Assembly (NCBI GenBank): GCA_030834905.1 | Contig: JAUQWZ010000021.1 | Span: forward strand, 62,001-126,000 | Direction of reading: 5' to 3' | Origin: Aggregatilineales bacterium | GTDB taxonomy: Bacteria > Chloroflexota > Anaerolineae > Aggregatilineales > Phototrophicaceae | DNA length: 64,000 bases | Shown: positions 8,501 through 15,225 of the stretch, one piece after another | How the letters are laid out: every line of letters starts with the position of its first letter | Position numbering within the stretch: position 1 is the first letter of the stretch | Notes under the pieces: generated by a model | Databases searched by the model: none | Told to the model about the DNA's origin: nothing | What the model saw: only the letters and a program-made list of their open reading frames with translations | Made by a program: the position numbers and the translations under genes

Positions 8501-10830
8501 ACCGCTTTGCTGATGCTCAGATGCTGCGCCAGCGCCGTATAGGCAGGCGTCAGGCGCGGATCATCCGGCACATTATTGCTGAAGAAGGGCTGCCGCGAGA
8601 TGGCGGCGGTGCGCTCAAAGCCCTTCTGATACGGCTTCTGAACCAGCGCTTCCGGGATTTCAACGCCGTAGACGTACTGCGGCTGCGTGATGAGGCTGCC
8701 GGTTGGCTGATCGAGCACGTTGATGAAGACCGCCTCGCTCTGCGTCATATAGGCGATTTCCGCCAGCGTAGACTGAATGCTGTCTTCGGTGGTGGTCACC
8801 CGACCGGCAAGTTCCGCCACCCGGCGCAGGCTGTCGGCTTCTTCGGCGCGGCGCTGCGTCTCGCGGAACAGGCGGCTGTTATCGATCATGCCGGCGACCT
8901 GCGCGGCGAAGATCAGCATCATGCGCGCGTCTTTGTCGGTGAAATCCTCGCCGCCAGCCTTGTCGGCAATCTGGACGATGCCGAGCTTGCGACCGCCGGA
9001 CGACAGCGACGCAATCAGCGTCTTGTGAATGCCGAAGCTGGCGAAAGTGTCCGCCAGTCCCGCGCCGATGACGATCTTATCGCCCGCCGCGTGGTTGGTG
9101 TACCAGTAGTCCTCGTCCTGCCAGATTTGATCGATGGGGCTGCCTTCCGGCAGGGCGATGCTGTAATCGACACCGCTTGCCGCTGCCAACCCGTAAAAAG
9201 GCGGCTGAGGCACCAGTTTGCGGCGGTCTTCATCAAACAGCAGAATGCCGCAGACGTTGACGCTCATCATCCGGGCGATGCGCTCGGTCGTGGTGGCGAA
9301 AAACTCATCTTCATAGGCAATCGCGCCGAATGCCTGCGTGATCTCCTGCAAGCCAATCATTTCAGTTTCGCGGCGCTGTTCCATCTGGACGAGGCGAATA
9401 TCCTCGACAATGACTGCGACCTGCGCCGAGAGCAGGCGCAGCGTCTGCACGTCCCGCATGGTAAAACCGCCATGCGAGCGCTTGTTGCTGACCTGAATCA
9501 TGCCGATGCGACGGCTGCCTACCTGAAGCGGCATCAGAATGATGTTGTACATGCCGGCGGCGTTGATGAGCAGCGTCAGCCGCATGTTTTCCGCCAGCGG
9601 TTCATCCGCCAGATCGTTTGAGAGCCAATGAGTCTGGCGTTCCCAGATATCGCGCTGGGCGCTGTTCTGGGGGACGGGGATGGCATAGCTGCGGATAATC
9701 TGAACCGGCAAGCCGAAAAATGGCGGCTGTGCCACCAATGCCTGCCGCCGCTCGTCATACAGCAGAATACCGCACATATCCGCGCCCAGCAGCCGCGCGA
9801 CCCGTTCGGTCAGCGCCGCGTAGATGCGGTCGGCGTCTTCCTCGCGCTCGCTGCGCACTTCCTGCAAATTCGCCAGGTCTTCAATGCGCCGCGACTGCTC
9901 GGTGTACAGCTCGGCGTTGTAAATCGAAATGGCTACCTGCTTGGAAACGGCTTGCAGCAGCGTCAGGTCTTTCTGCGTAAACGCGCCCGGCTGCTCGTCC
10001 GCCAGCTCAAACGTGCCGATGAAGCGGTCTCCCAACAGCAGCGGCACCGCGATAAAGCTGCGGTAAGCGGAGTCTGCAAGTTTGGGGCGAATGGCGGTGT
10101 CGTCGCCGCGGTCGTTCACAAAGACGGGCTTGCGGTGGCGGGCAATCCAGCCGGAAATACCTTCGCCTTCGGCGTAAACGCCGCCCGCCTCAGCCAGCAG
10201 CAGCACGTATGCCACGTCTCCCACCCAGCCGCGCGGGTTGAGCACGTGCTGGTCGTCGTCCCACAGCGAAATTTCGCCAGCGCTGGCGGGAATGACCTTG
10301 CTGACGATGGTTAGCAGCGCTTGCAGCGCCTGCTCGATGCCCATGCTGGCGTTAATCGTCTCGCCAATTTCGTTGACGATCAGGATGGCTTTGGAGAGAT
10401 CGAGCGCTTCGGGGTGGCTGGTATTGGCGGAAAGCTCGCGCAGCACGACGACGATGCGGTTTTCGCCGGTTGTAGGAATAATATGCGACGAAGCTTCTAC
10501 CCAGCGGCTGCCAAGCTGAAACGACGCCTGGGTTTCATGGGTGAACAGATCGAGAAAGCTGTCGGCAGGCTGCGCGGCGAGGGCGACGTATTCGAGGTCA
10601 GGCTCGCCATCAACACTCAGCCAGTGGCGCGCCGTCTCGTTGGCGTAGAGCAGCTGACCGTGTGGTCGGGCGACCAGCACCGCGTCGTGGCTGGACACCA
10701 CCGGCACATCGCGCAGCAGCGCGTCAACCGATTCGGCGGGACGATCCAAACGCTGCCGCTGGCGCGACCACAGGAACAGCCAGAGCAGGATGACAAGACC
10801 GCCGACAAAGAGAACTACAGCCAGGCTCAT
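2581..10830 (-). CDS. Giant sensor histidine kinase with 12 GAF and 3 PAS-like domains
   Basis: A 2,749-residue protein. After one N-terminal membrane helix (about 3-22) comes a PAS-like domain, then seven GAF domains (core strands near residues 200, 353, 530, 705, 876, 1051 and 1244). A PAS near 1395 follows, then five more GAFs (near 1537, 1698, 1870, 2041 and 2232) and a last PAS near 2393. The transmitter carries the H-box SHELRTP with His2507, an N-box (NLLDNAFNY, about 2628) and G-boxes (DTGIGIP; GTGLGLS). Helical linkers of the signalling-helix type join the GAFs at about 170-residue spacing. Ligands are unknown. It is co-directional with the receiver gene after it and the degenerate-GGDEF regulator before it. 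The single open frame of 8.25 kb shows no interruption. Confidence 0.93.
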   Translation of the reverse strand: MSLAVVLFVGGLVILLWLFLWSRQRQRLDRPAESVDALLRDVPVVSSHDAVLVARPHGQLLYANETARHWLSVDGEPDLEYVALAAQPADSFLDLFTHETQASFQLGSRWVEASSHIIPTTGENRIVVVLRELSANTSHPEALDLSKAILIVNEIGETINASMGIEQALQALLTIVSKVIPASAGEISLWDDDQHVLNPRGWVGDVAYVLLLAEAGGVYAEGEGISGWIARHRKPVFVNDRGDDTAIRPKLADSAYRSFIAVPLLLGDRFIGTFELADEQPGAFTQKDLTLLQAVSKQVAISIYNAELYTEQSRRIEDLANLQEVRSEREEDADRIYAALTERVARLLGADMCGILLYDERRQALVAQPPFFGLPVQIIRSYAIPVPQNSAQRDIWERQTHWLSNDLADEPLAENMRLTLLINAAGMYNIILMPLQVGSRRIGMIQVSNKRSHGGFTMRDVQTLRLLSAQVAVIVEDIRLVQMEQRRETEMIGLQEITQAFGAIAYEDEFFATTTERIARMMSVNVCGILLFDEDRRKLVPQPPFYGLAAASGVDYSIALPEGSPIDQIWQDEDYWYTNHAAGDKIVIGAGLADTFASFGIHKTLIASLSSGGRKLGIVQIADKAGGEDFTDKDARMMLIFAAQVAGMIDNSRLFRETQRRAEEADSLRRVAELAGRVTTTEDSIQSTLAEIAYMTQSEAVFINVLDQPTGSLITQPQYVYGVEIPEALVQKPYQKGFERTAAISRQPFFSNNVPDDPRLTPAYTALAQHLSISKAVVVPLAVGENTLGELGIINRLEDSYSEDDIRTLAAIAIQIAAALERIRLYEATGQNLSRRLQELDAISRVSNELAQTLDLDPVLEVISQEAVRATDADGITLVLLAPETSWHDPDEPQIDRRLGEQQTGNRLADLELKAWRRPDEAVIVKDYGQPLDGVVLKAAPEAARSAVATAFTYEGQAVGILHLYHSQPQQFDDRAATFLLTLAAKASLSYGNNLRYLENKDRSDRLRRRVEQLNQIFELGHMFQNTVDPVMMLEAIAYSVQQSCGFDIVVMTMADNHLGLLRRVAQAGLPLDVFEQSKERALPLESLHELFSKDDFRISESYFLPMDKLSQWYVNGLETFSTSFTGMRTLHPRGRNDWRDGDMLLVPMLGSGGEPLGVMSLDRPFNGQRPDRGTVEVLEIFAHQATSTIENMRLYTTTIRSAEMEARLNEVMEAISSTLDINQIVEGVARGAIRLVPFNRMTIALLDTDQSGFDIIRVSVNDDSSFTIGRERRAHLDATALGRTFDEEQDYLYHADDGFVQQYDDLRFLYEEGERTSLFTPLISGGLCLGAMHLGSNDDDAAGFEDHRPLLKRIANLSAVAVQNARLFNHAVNLRLFNESVLQSIQQGILVLDRNMHILTINDYLRRNFGWSEEAVGRGLFDYRPKLEPLLKQAAEQVLETGIPVELRSQSLADLRTGGVQDLYLYPLLSADSVRGIVILVDDVTENTRLEKDVAQRAEQLAAITEVSSRITASLRRDEVISMALDEMKRVIGYDLAVLWKRDGDNLMMEATRGIDVSNSPVPISEHERLYRIVEMRHALTVSKQHQDSLPGGWRTRSWLGVPLMQQSSVIGMLTLGSLEADFYTEQAEQAVQALANQMAVALVNADLFQDAQLRTQRLSLLNRVSLSLAQSLDTENILEVALREIAMSLGIERARAYLFERDANAARLVVEYPRGDFPPNSVIDIQDNTGLRQVWRKPEPVIIPNVALAHGLDDELHNDLLERGATAYVLLPMAVGGQSSGAFEMELFNGSHEFEDEKLDLALIIANQAAIAVLNANLLEQTLVRTRELETMLEAAQATSATLDLQDVFSSVVRLILQALDMDDCAIMMYDNVEEVLVVELDVNRNGDEYRITPRGTRYDLFQYPSKTRALREGNIIAIRRDDPSVTDRKELEELRQSGDHARMLVPLVVRDQSIGLLQIDLQSPLRSFGHREIRMAQALGAQAAIAIENARLSTETAAQVEQSLIINDLSRAISATMDIDSMIRAVRDQIPDLTSASELYLALYDSETSEIVFPMALRNRQEFSIPPRMMGSDEVSFVIRNRRPLVLGGDNPSADEVRRNLNIVNGEGSATRYLGVPLIAGDQVVGVLATRDSDQTRPFGLNDQRILTTIGTQLGAAIQNANLFDRISNFADELNQRVEERTTELQQERDRLDSLYRITAELGRTLDMNWVLDRALDMVTRAIGADEGVVMLIDQRTNELYTRAVFSSLRARNNGNNPEQTHPAEMLGTWLLAHDRVAMIPDLRDTEYWDTLEPDAGDWRSALGVVLEANEEVQGVMVFLSRQPDLFAEAQLKLVTAAANQVSAAINNADLYNLIRDQAERMSTLLRAEQEEAGKNSAILEGIGDGVVLADASGVIILFNGAAERILGIRRDYALGQPLTRVGIYGGSTQWVQTLDEWMNNPNRSETDELIVDRIDLGQNIVSIHASPVYVGDELLGTVSLFRDVTRDVEVDRMKTEFISNVSHELRTPMTSIKGYADLMLMGAAGEVADQQRKFLQTIKINADRLSYLVNDLLNISKIDAGTNRMNYEPLNIGEIITQTITTLKGRAEFDRKNISVSAEIEPSLPPLMGDRGKLIQIVQNLLDNAFNYTYPDGNINVAAGLAPDKADHILIAIKDTGIGIPEEFQERIWNRFERYEEHALVMEVAGTGLGLSIVRTLVELHQGQIWFESEENKGTTFFVSLPIQRLGGAVPDSAVSTGRQHTVEG

Positions 10831-10902
10831 AAACGGCTTCCGTAAAACTCACCAACTAACGTGTCACTGTCCTGGCAGCCTGCTCGGACACGCAACAGCG
10901 CC

Positions 10903-11835
10903 TCACCATGAGGTCAGAATATTGGCTGCGCTGTTGTCCTGCCCACTCAGACCCCGACGCCGGTCTTCGGCAGCGAGTTCGGTGATCTCGCGGATATCCG
11001 AAAACTGGTGGGTGCGTGTCGAGACGGATCCCGTAGAAAGTGTCATCAGCGGCACCTGTCGCTCTCCGTAAAGGGCGTCGGGAACGAGGATATAGCCGCG
11101 TTCGCGGTCGATAAACGAATAGTGCTGGCGCACCTCATCATCAAATCGGGTCATCAGGCGCTCTTTGAAACGGTCAATGTCCTGAGTGTGGCTGATGATG
11201 ATGAAGGTGTCGCGTCCGGGGTGTCCGGCGTAATCATCGGCGGTGCCAAGCTCGTCAATGATTTCGCCCATCAGCAGCGCCATAAAGCGGATGACTTCAT
11301 CGCCCGCCACGAAGCCATACACATCGGTGAAGGCGTCGAAGTTGCCGATCTTCAGATCGAGATAAGTCCAGGTTTTCTGGCTGTGCATCAGCGTGCGCAG
11401 ATGATCTTCGATCAGCCGCCCGGTAGGCAGGTTGGATTTCGAGTCGATCTGCGTCTGGCGGTTGGCGGCGGCGATGGCATTCTGCACTCGCAGCTTCAAT
11501 TCCTCAATGTCGAACGGCTTGGTGACGTAATCATCCGCGCCCAGTTCAAGCCCCTGAATTTTGTCGCTGCGCTCATCTTTCTGCGTCAGGAAGATGATGG
11601 GAATGTGGCTGGTGCGGGTGGTCGTGCGCAGTTCGCGGCATACGTCGTAGCCGTTCATGTCCGGCAGCATGATATCGAGGACGATCAGGTGAGGAATCTG
11701 CTTGCGAGTCATCGTCAGGGCGTCACTGCCGCGTGGGGCAACCTGGACTTCATACCCTTGCCCGCTGAAATAAATCCGCAGCATGTTGGAAATATCAAAG
11801 TCGTCTTCGACGACCAGAATGCGACCTTTGCTCAT
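10903..11835 (-). CDS. Response regulator with degenerate GGDEF domain
   Basis: 310 residues. Residues 1-120 are a receiver domain with EDD (10-12), phosphoacceptor Asp54 in IVLDIMLP and the conserved Lys in YVTKPF. Residues 140-290 resemble a GGDEF fold (LDLKIGNFDAFTDVYGFVAGDEVI matches the usual substrate-binding helix region). The active-site GGDEF position reads GHPGRDTF, so the catalytic Glu/Asp pair is lost and diguanylate cyclase activity is unlikely. It could still bind a nucleotide or a partner. It precedes the 12-GAF kinase by 72 bp on the same strand, so it may be a second target of that kinase. Confidence 0.85.
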   Translation of the reverse strand: MSKGRILVVEDDFDISNMLRIYFSGQGYEVQVAPRGSDALTMTRKQIPHLIVLDIMLPDMNGYDVCRELRTTTRTSHIPIIFLTQKDERSDKIQGLELGADDYVTKPFDIEELKLRVQNAIAAANRQTQIDSKSNLPTGRLIEDHLRTLMHSQKTWTYLDLKIGNFDAFTDVYGFVAGDEVIRFMALLMGEIIDELGTADDYAGHPGRDTFIIISHTQDIDRFKERLMTRFDDEVRQHYSFIDRERGYILVPDALYGERQVPLMTLSTGSVSTRTHQFSDIREITELAAEDRRRGLSGQDNSAANILTSW

Positions 11836-11989
11836 GGTTGCCTCTTAGTGCCACGCCCTGGCGTGGGTGTCTTACAGGGATCATTCAATCATACAAACGT
11901 TTGCGCCCTGGCGCTACCGCGTATGGGCGATGCTTCCTTCGATCATAAGTATAGGGCAATTTATCGCCCCTGAACCGTAAATTCTTTCG

Positions 11990-13432
11990 CTATCTGGTGG
12001 CGAGCGTCTCGACGCCATAATACTGGGCAGCGCAGGCATTGACCCAGAACGCGGGATCGGTGCCGATGGTGAGAAGTCCCACAGCCTCGGCAATATCAAC
12101 GGTAAATGGTGGAACGCGCACATCGGTTTCGCCGCGCTGTCGTGCGGATTCAATCATTTGCTCGCGCTGATCGAATTCGGCGGCGAAAGTCTGAAAGGCG
12201 GGCAGCGTGTCCAAAATCTGGATCGTGCTGCGAACGGGACCGAACGCCAGCAGTCCGATCATCACCACTGCGCCCAGCGCGTAGATCAACGGCTTGGCTG
12301 CGCGAAAAGCGCCTCGCTCGCGCAGCTTGATCCCAATCATAAACCCGATTGCTGCCAGCGCTGCCACGATTAGCGTTTGTGGAATGATATAAGTACGCGC
12401 GGGCGGCACAAAGCTCGTGCCGTAAATTCCGGCGACAGTATACGCTGTAATTGGAACAAAGACGCTCATCAGGAACAGAAGGACATACATCGGCTTGATT
12501 CTGAGGGCGATATGCGAAGCGTGGCGATAGGCGATGAATGACGAGATCGCCACCGTCAAGATCGCTCCGATGGGCGAGAACGCAACCAACGATGTGACCA
12601 CCAGCGCAACAGCATGAATAAGCGCCGATGTGACCATCTCTGGAATCGGCGGCGCTGGCGGGAAGCTGGCGCGCCGGATGGCGTTGCCGGGCGCGGCAAG
12701 AATCACGAACAGCACCAGAACTGTTCCAATCAGCCCTGCAACCAGGACGGGCAGCGCTCGCTTACGGCGTGCAGGCGAAGGCAGCAGAATGCAGATGGCG
12801 ATGCCGGAGAGCAGCAGACCAAGCTGAACGACAATGTAACTTTCGGAGAAACCGCCGGTGATGAAACAAAAGACTCCGCTGAACACCAATGTCGAAATGC
12901 CCGGCGGATTGTCTGCTTGCAGTGTGCGAGCAAGAAAGCCTACAAAGATGGTTGCGAACACCAGCGGCAGCGTATAGGGAATGACAGCAGCCAGCCAATA
13001 GAGTGATTGGATAATCTGCGGCGAGCCATCGAGGATCGCAAACAGGAATATCGCGGCAGCCAGCACCAACAGCAAATGTGGAAGCCACAGCCGTTTGAAA
13101 ACCTGCGACAGCGTCCACAGGATGGCGATGAACCAGCCTGCTACAACCAGCGGCGGCAGCAAAGGGATCACCCATGAGCCAGCCAGCCCGACCGCATTCT
13201 TGGAAATAATGTTGGATGGTTGTCCTGCCCAGGTGCTGTACTGCGTAATGAAGCTACCAATCAAGCCCTCTGATCGCCCGGAGTATGAGGTACAGAAGTC
13301 ATCTACCATCATCCGGGTATGGCTGCCAACAATCATGTGCGCTATCAGCGGCAGACTAAAGACAACGAGCAGGGCTATGGGCAGGAAACGGCGAAAGTGG
13401 GTTGGCAGGCGCTGCTCACCAGGAATCGTCAT
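11990..13432 (-). CDS. DUF6056 family polytopic membrane protein
   Basis: 480 residues with about ten to twelve hydrophobic helices. After the first helix comes a conserved-looking VDDFCTSY segment followed by an aromatic STWAGQPSN loop, which I associate with the DUF6056 family of GT-C-like membrane proteins. An acidic pair just after the first helix is typical of lipid-linked-sugar glycosyltransferases. Transferase activity is therefore a possibility, not something shown here. It begins 18 bp after the lipase-like hydrolase gene and is likely co-transcribed with it. The C-terminal tail is soluble and ends in a short Cys-containing segment. Confidence 0.7.
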   Translation of the reverse strand: MTIPGEQRLPTHFRRFLPIALLVVFSLPLIAHMIVGSHTRMMVDDFCTSYSGRSEGLIGSFITQYSTWAGQPSNIISKNAVGLAGSWVIPLLPPLVVAGWFIAILWTLSQVFKRLWLPHLLLVLAAAIFLFAILDGSPQIIQSLYWLAAVIPYTLPLVFATIFVGFLARTLQADNPPGISTLVFSGVFCFITGGFSESYIVVQLGLLLSGIAICILLPSPARRKRALPVLVAGLIGTVLVLFVILAAPGNAIRRASFPPAPPIPEMVTSALIHAVALVVTSLVAFSPIGAILTVAISSFIAYRHASHIALRIKPMYVLLFLMSVFVPITAYTVAGIYGTSFVPPARTYIIPQTLIVAALAAIGFMIGIKLRERGAFRAAKPLIYALGAVVMIGLLAFGPVRSTIQILDTLPAFQTFAAEFDQREQMIESARQRGETDVRVPPFTVDIAEAVGLLTIGTDPAFWVNACAAQYYGVETLATR

Positions 13433-13450
13433 GGGCGGTGTCCGGGCGGC

Positions 13451-14293
13451 TTACTGCGCCGCGGCGCGGGTATCCAGCCAGGCGACGATGTCCGCCAGGA
13501 CTTTATCGCGCTCCGGCTCGTTCATAATCTCGTGGTACAGATTGTGATAAGACTTGATCTTCTTATCGGGTGACGAGGCTTTGTTATAGACCAGGCGGCT
13601 GCCAGAAGGATTGACCAGCGCGTCCGCTTCACCATACAGCACCAGAACGGGAAGTTCCAGTTCCGTCAGATGCTCGCGCACCCATTTTGCCGTCCGGTTG
13701 AGTTCGGTTCCCAGACGCACGCGCATATTGCCCTTATACGTCAGCGGATCTTCCCGAAAGGCGCGGATCACATCCGGATCGCGCGACAGAGTCTCCAGTG
13801 GCGCGAGGTTTGCCAGCGGCATCCTGGGAATGACGCGGGTCAGCACATTGGCAAGGGTCACCAGCGCCTTTGAGACGTTGGCATCGGCGTTGACGGGCGC
13901 GGCGGAGACGATGATGCCAGCGAGATTGTCCGGATGGCGTAGCGCGTAAGCCAGGGTGATCAGCGCGCCCATACTGTGACCGAGCATATAAAGCGGCTCG
14001 TCCGGTTGATTGGCGCGAATGATTTCGACGTAAGCGTGCAGATCGTCAACCGGCTCGTCGAAGCTGTCGAAGTAGGCGCGCAGTCCTTCGCTTTTGCCGT
14101 GTCCGCGATGATCGAGCGCGAACACGCCGTAACCGGCGTCGGTCAGCGCCCGGACGACGTGGCGGTAGCGTCCGCTGTATTCACCGTAGCCATGCACCAC
14201 CAGAACCAGCGCCTTGCGCTCTGCTGGCAGCCAGGCTTCGGTCATGATCTTCAAGCCGTCGCTGCTGAGAAAGAAGTCCATTTCGTGATACAT
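13451..14293 (-). CDS. Alpha/beta hydrolase, monoacylglycerol lipase-like
   Basis: 280 residues in the Hydrolase_4 (lysophospholipase/monoacylglycerol lipase) style. It shows the HGYGEYSGRY oxyanion region near residue 34, the DHRGHGKSEG motif near 60, the nucleophile elbow GHSMGA near 108, the acid in GEADALVNP near 223 and the His in YHNLYHE near 255. There is no signal peptide, so it should act in the cytoplasm or at the inner membrane face on acylglycerol-type esters. The exact substrate is inferred from family resemblance only. Its start lies immediately beside the left end of the GxxExxY inverted-repeat element, so its promoter may have been replaced or altered by that element. Confidence 0.85.
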   Translation of the reverse strand: MYHEMDFFLSSDGLKIMTEAWLPAERKALVLVVHGYGEYSGRYRHVVRALTDAGYGVFALDHRGHGKSEGLRAYFDSFDEPVDDLHAYVEIIRANQPDEPLYMLGHSMGALITLAYALRHPDNLAGIIVSAAPVNADANVSKALVTLANVLTRVIPRMPLANLAPLETLSRDPDVIRAFREDPLTYKGNMRVRLGTELNRTAKWVREHLTELELPVLVLYGEADALVNPSGSRLVYNKASSPDKKIKSYHNLYHEIMNEPERDKVLADIVAWLDTRAAAQ

Positions 14294-14317
14294 ACGCTGC
14301 CTCTTCGGTGAAAAGAC

Positions 14318-14827
14318 TTAACGCAAAGGCGCAAAGCTATAAAAGAAAGACACAAAGCGAGCTTCTATATATCACCATACAGGTTATTTACGACGCGATG
14401 AATACCGTTTTTGACGATCTTCTCTCCAAAGTTGATGACTAAAGCCAGTTTCAAACCTGTAATCCGCAGATACGTCAGCGCTTGTGCTTCAAAAATAGAA
14501 TGGTAGTGAATGGTTGCTTTACATTCGATAATGACTAATTCTTCCACAAGTACATCCAGACAAAGTGGATCGGCAAGGCAGATACCCTTATAGGAAATTG
14601 GAAGGCGTTTCTGTCGCTCTACTCGTAAGCCCTGTTCCTGAAGTTCCCATACCAGCGCTTCTTCATAGACGCTTTCCAATAGTCCGGGACCACCTAATGT
14701 TCGATGTGCCTCTATAGCTGCGCCAATGATCTCATGGCTGATTTCATCCTCGCGTTTCTGCAATGGGGTCATGAGTTTAGTACCTTTGTGTCTTTCTTTA
14801 ATATGTATCTTTGCGCCTTTGCGTTAA
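14318..14827. mobile_element. Inverted-repeat-bounded element carrying a GxxExxY gene
   Basis: Two composite inverted repeats bracket one small gene. At the left, 14318-14336 (TTAACGCAAAGGCGCAAAG) and 14342-14357 (AAAGAAAGACACAAAG) are separated by 5 bp. At the right the exact reverse complements lie at 14784-14799 and 14809-14827, separated by 9 bp. The 19-bp and 16-bp blocks match perfectly, and the flanking AAAAG is also shared. The interior is visibly more AT-rich than the neighbouring genes. No transposase is encoded, so if mobile it must be moved in trans or by the encoded nuclease-like protein. Mobility is inferred. Confidence 0.6.
14365..14772 (-). CDS. GxxExxY family protein (nuclease-fold-like)
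   Basis: 135 residues carrying the name-giving motif as GLLESVY near residue 30, then a conserved hydrophobic/charged core (LCLDVLVEELVIIECKAT) that resembles the D-x(n)-ExK spacing of PD-(D/E)xK nucleases. A C-terminal LKLALVINFGE segment is typical of the family. The biochemical role of the family is not established. This gene is the sole coding content of an inverted-repeat-bounded segment inserted between the FHA gene and the lipase-like hydrolase gene. Its base composition is lower in GC than both neighbours, which is consistent with transfer. Confidence 0.85.
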   Translation of the reverse strand: MTPLQKREDEISHEIIGAAIEAHRTLGGPGLLESVYEEALVWELQEQGLRVERQKRLPISYKGICLADPLCLDVLVEELVIIECKATIHYHSIFEAQALTYLRITGLKLALVINFGEKIVKNGIHRVVNNLYGDI

Positions 14828-14837
14828 ATCCTTTTCT

Positions 14838-15215
14838 TCAGATCGACAGCGGCACGTCCAGCCGCAGCCAGGTGCGCCCGATGCGGAACAGCGCGCCGGG
14901 ACGCAGCCCGGATTTGCCCTTGATAGCGCCTTTTTCGCGTTCGATGAAGGTGCCGTTGCGGCTGCCCATGTCTTCCAGCCAGAAGGAGAGGATGAACGGA
15001 TCGGCGACCGACTCGCTGCCGGTGACCGGGTTTGCCTTGCAGCCCAGCCGCGCGTGCAGCCGCGACACCTGATTGTCAAACGGCAGGTGAATGTCACAGC
15101 CATCGCGCCGCCCGATGTTGATGATCAGTTCTTCGCCAGTTTCGGGCTGCTCAAAATGGAGCGTTTTGCCGTCCAGGGGACCACTCATAAACGTTACGGA
15201 AAGTTCACGATTCAT
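14838..15215 (-). CDS. FHA domain protein
   Basis: About 125 residues, almost entirely one forkhead-associated domain, which binds phosphothreonine peptides. Visible motifs are IGRRDGCDIHLP (the GR strand), VSRLHARL (SxxH) and DMGSRNGTFIE (NG). I place the start at the ATG 15213-15215, a few bases after the kinase stop at 15226-15228; the longer frame needs a TTG two codons earlier. The position directly behind a Ser/Thr kinase suggests it reads phosphorylation by that kinase. Its stop codon lies just outside the right repeat of the GxxExxY element. Confidence 0.9.
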   Translation of the reverse strand: MNRELSVTFMSGPLDGKTLHFEQPETGEELIINIGRRDGCDIHLPFDNQVSRLHARLGCKANPVTGSESVADPFILSFWLEDMGSRNGTFIEREKGAIKGKSGLRPGALFRIGRTWLRLDVPLSI

Positions 15216-15225
15216 ATACAAGGGA

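Noticed and set aside
8167..9621. Plus-strand frame of 484 codons inside the giant kinase gene
   Set aside because: Antisense shadow of the GAF region, with no recognisable domain and no ribosome site.
10903..11835. Active diguanylate cyclase
   Set aside because: The GGDEF motif is GHPGRDTF; required metal-binding acidic residues are missing.
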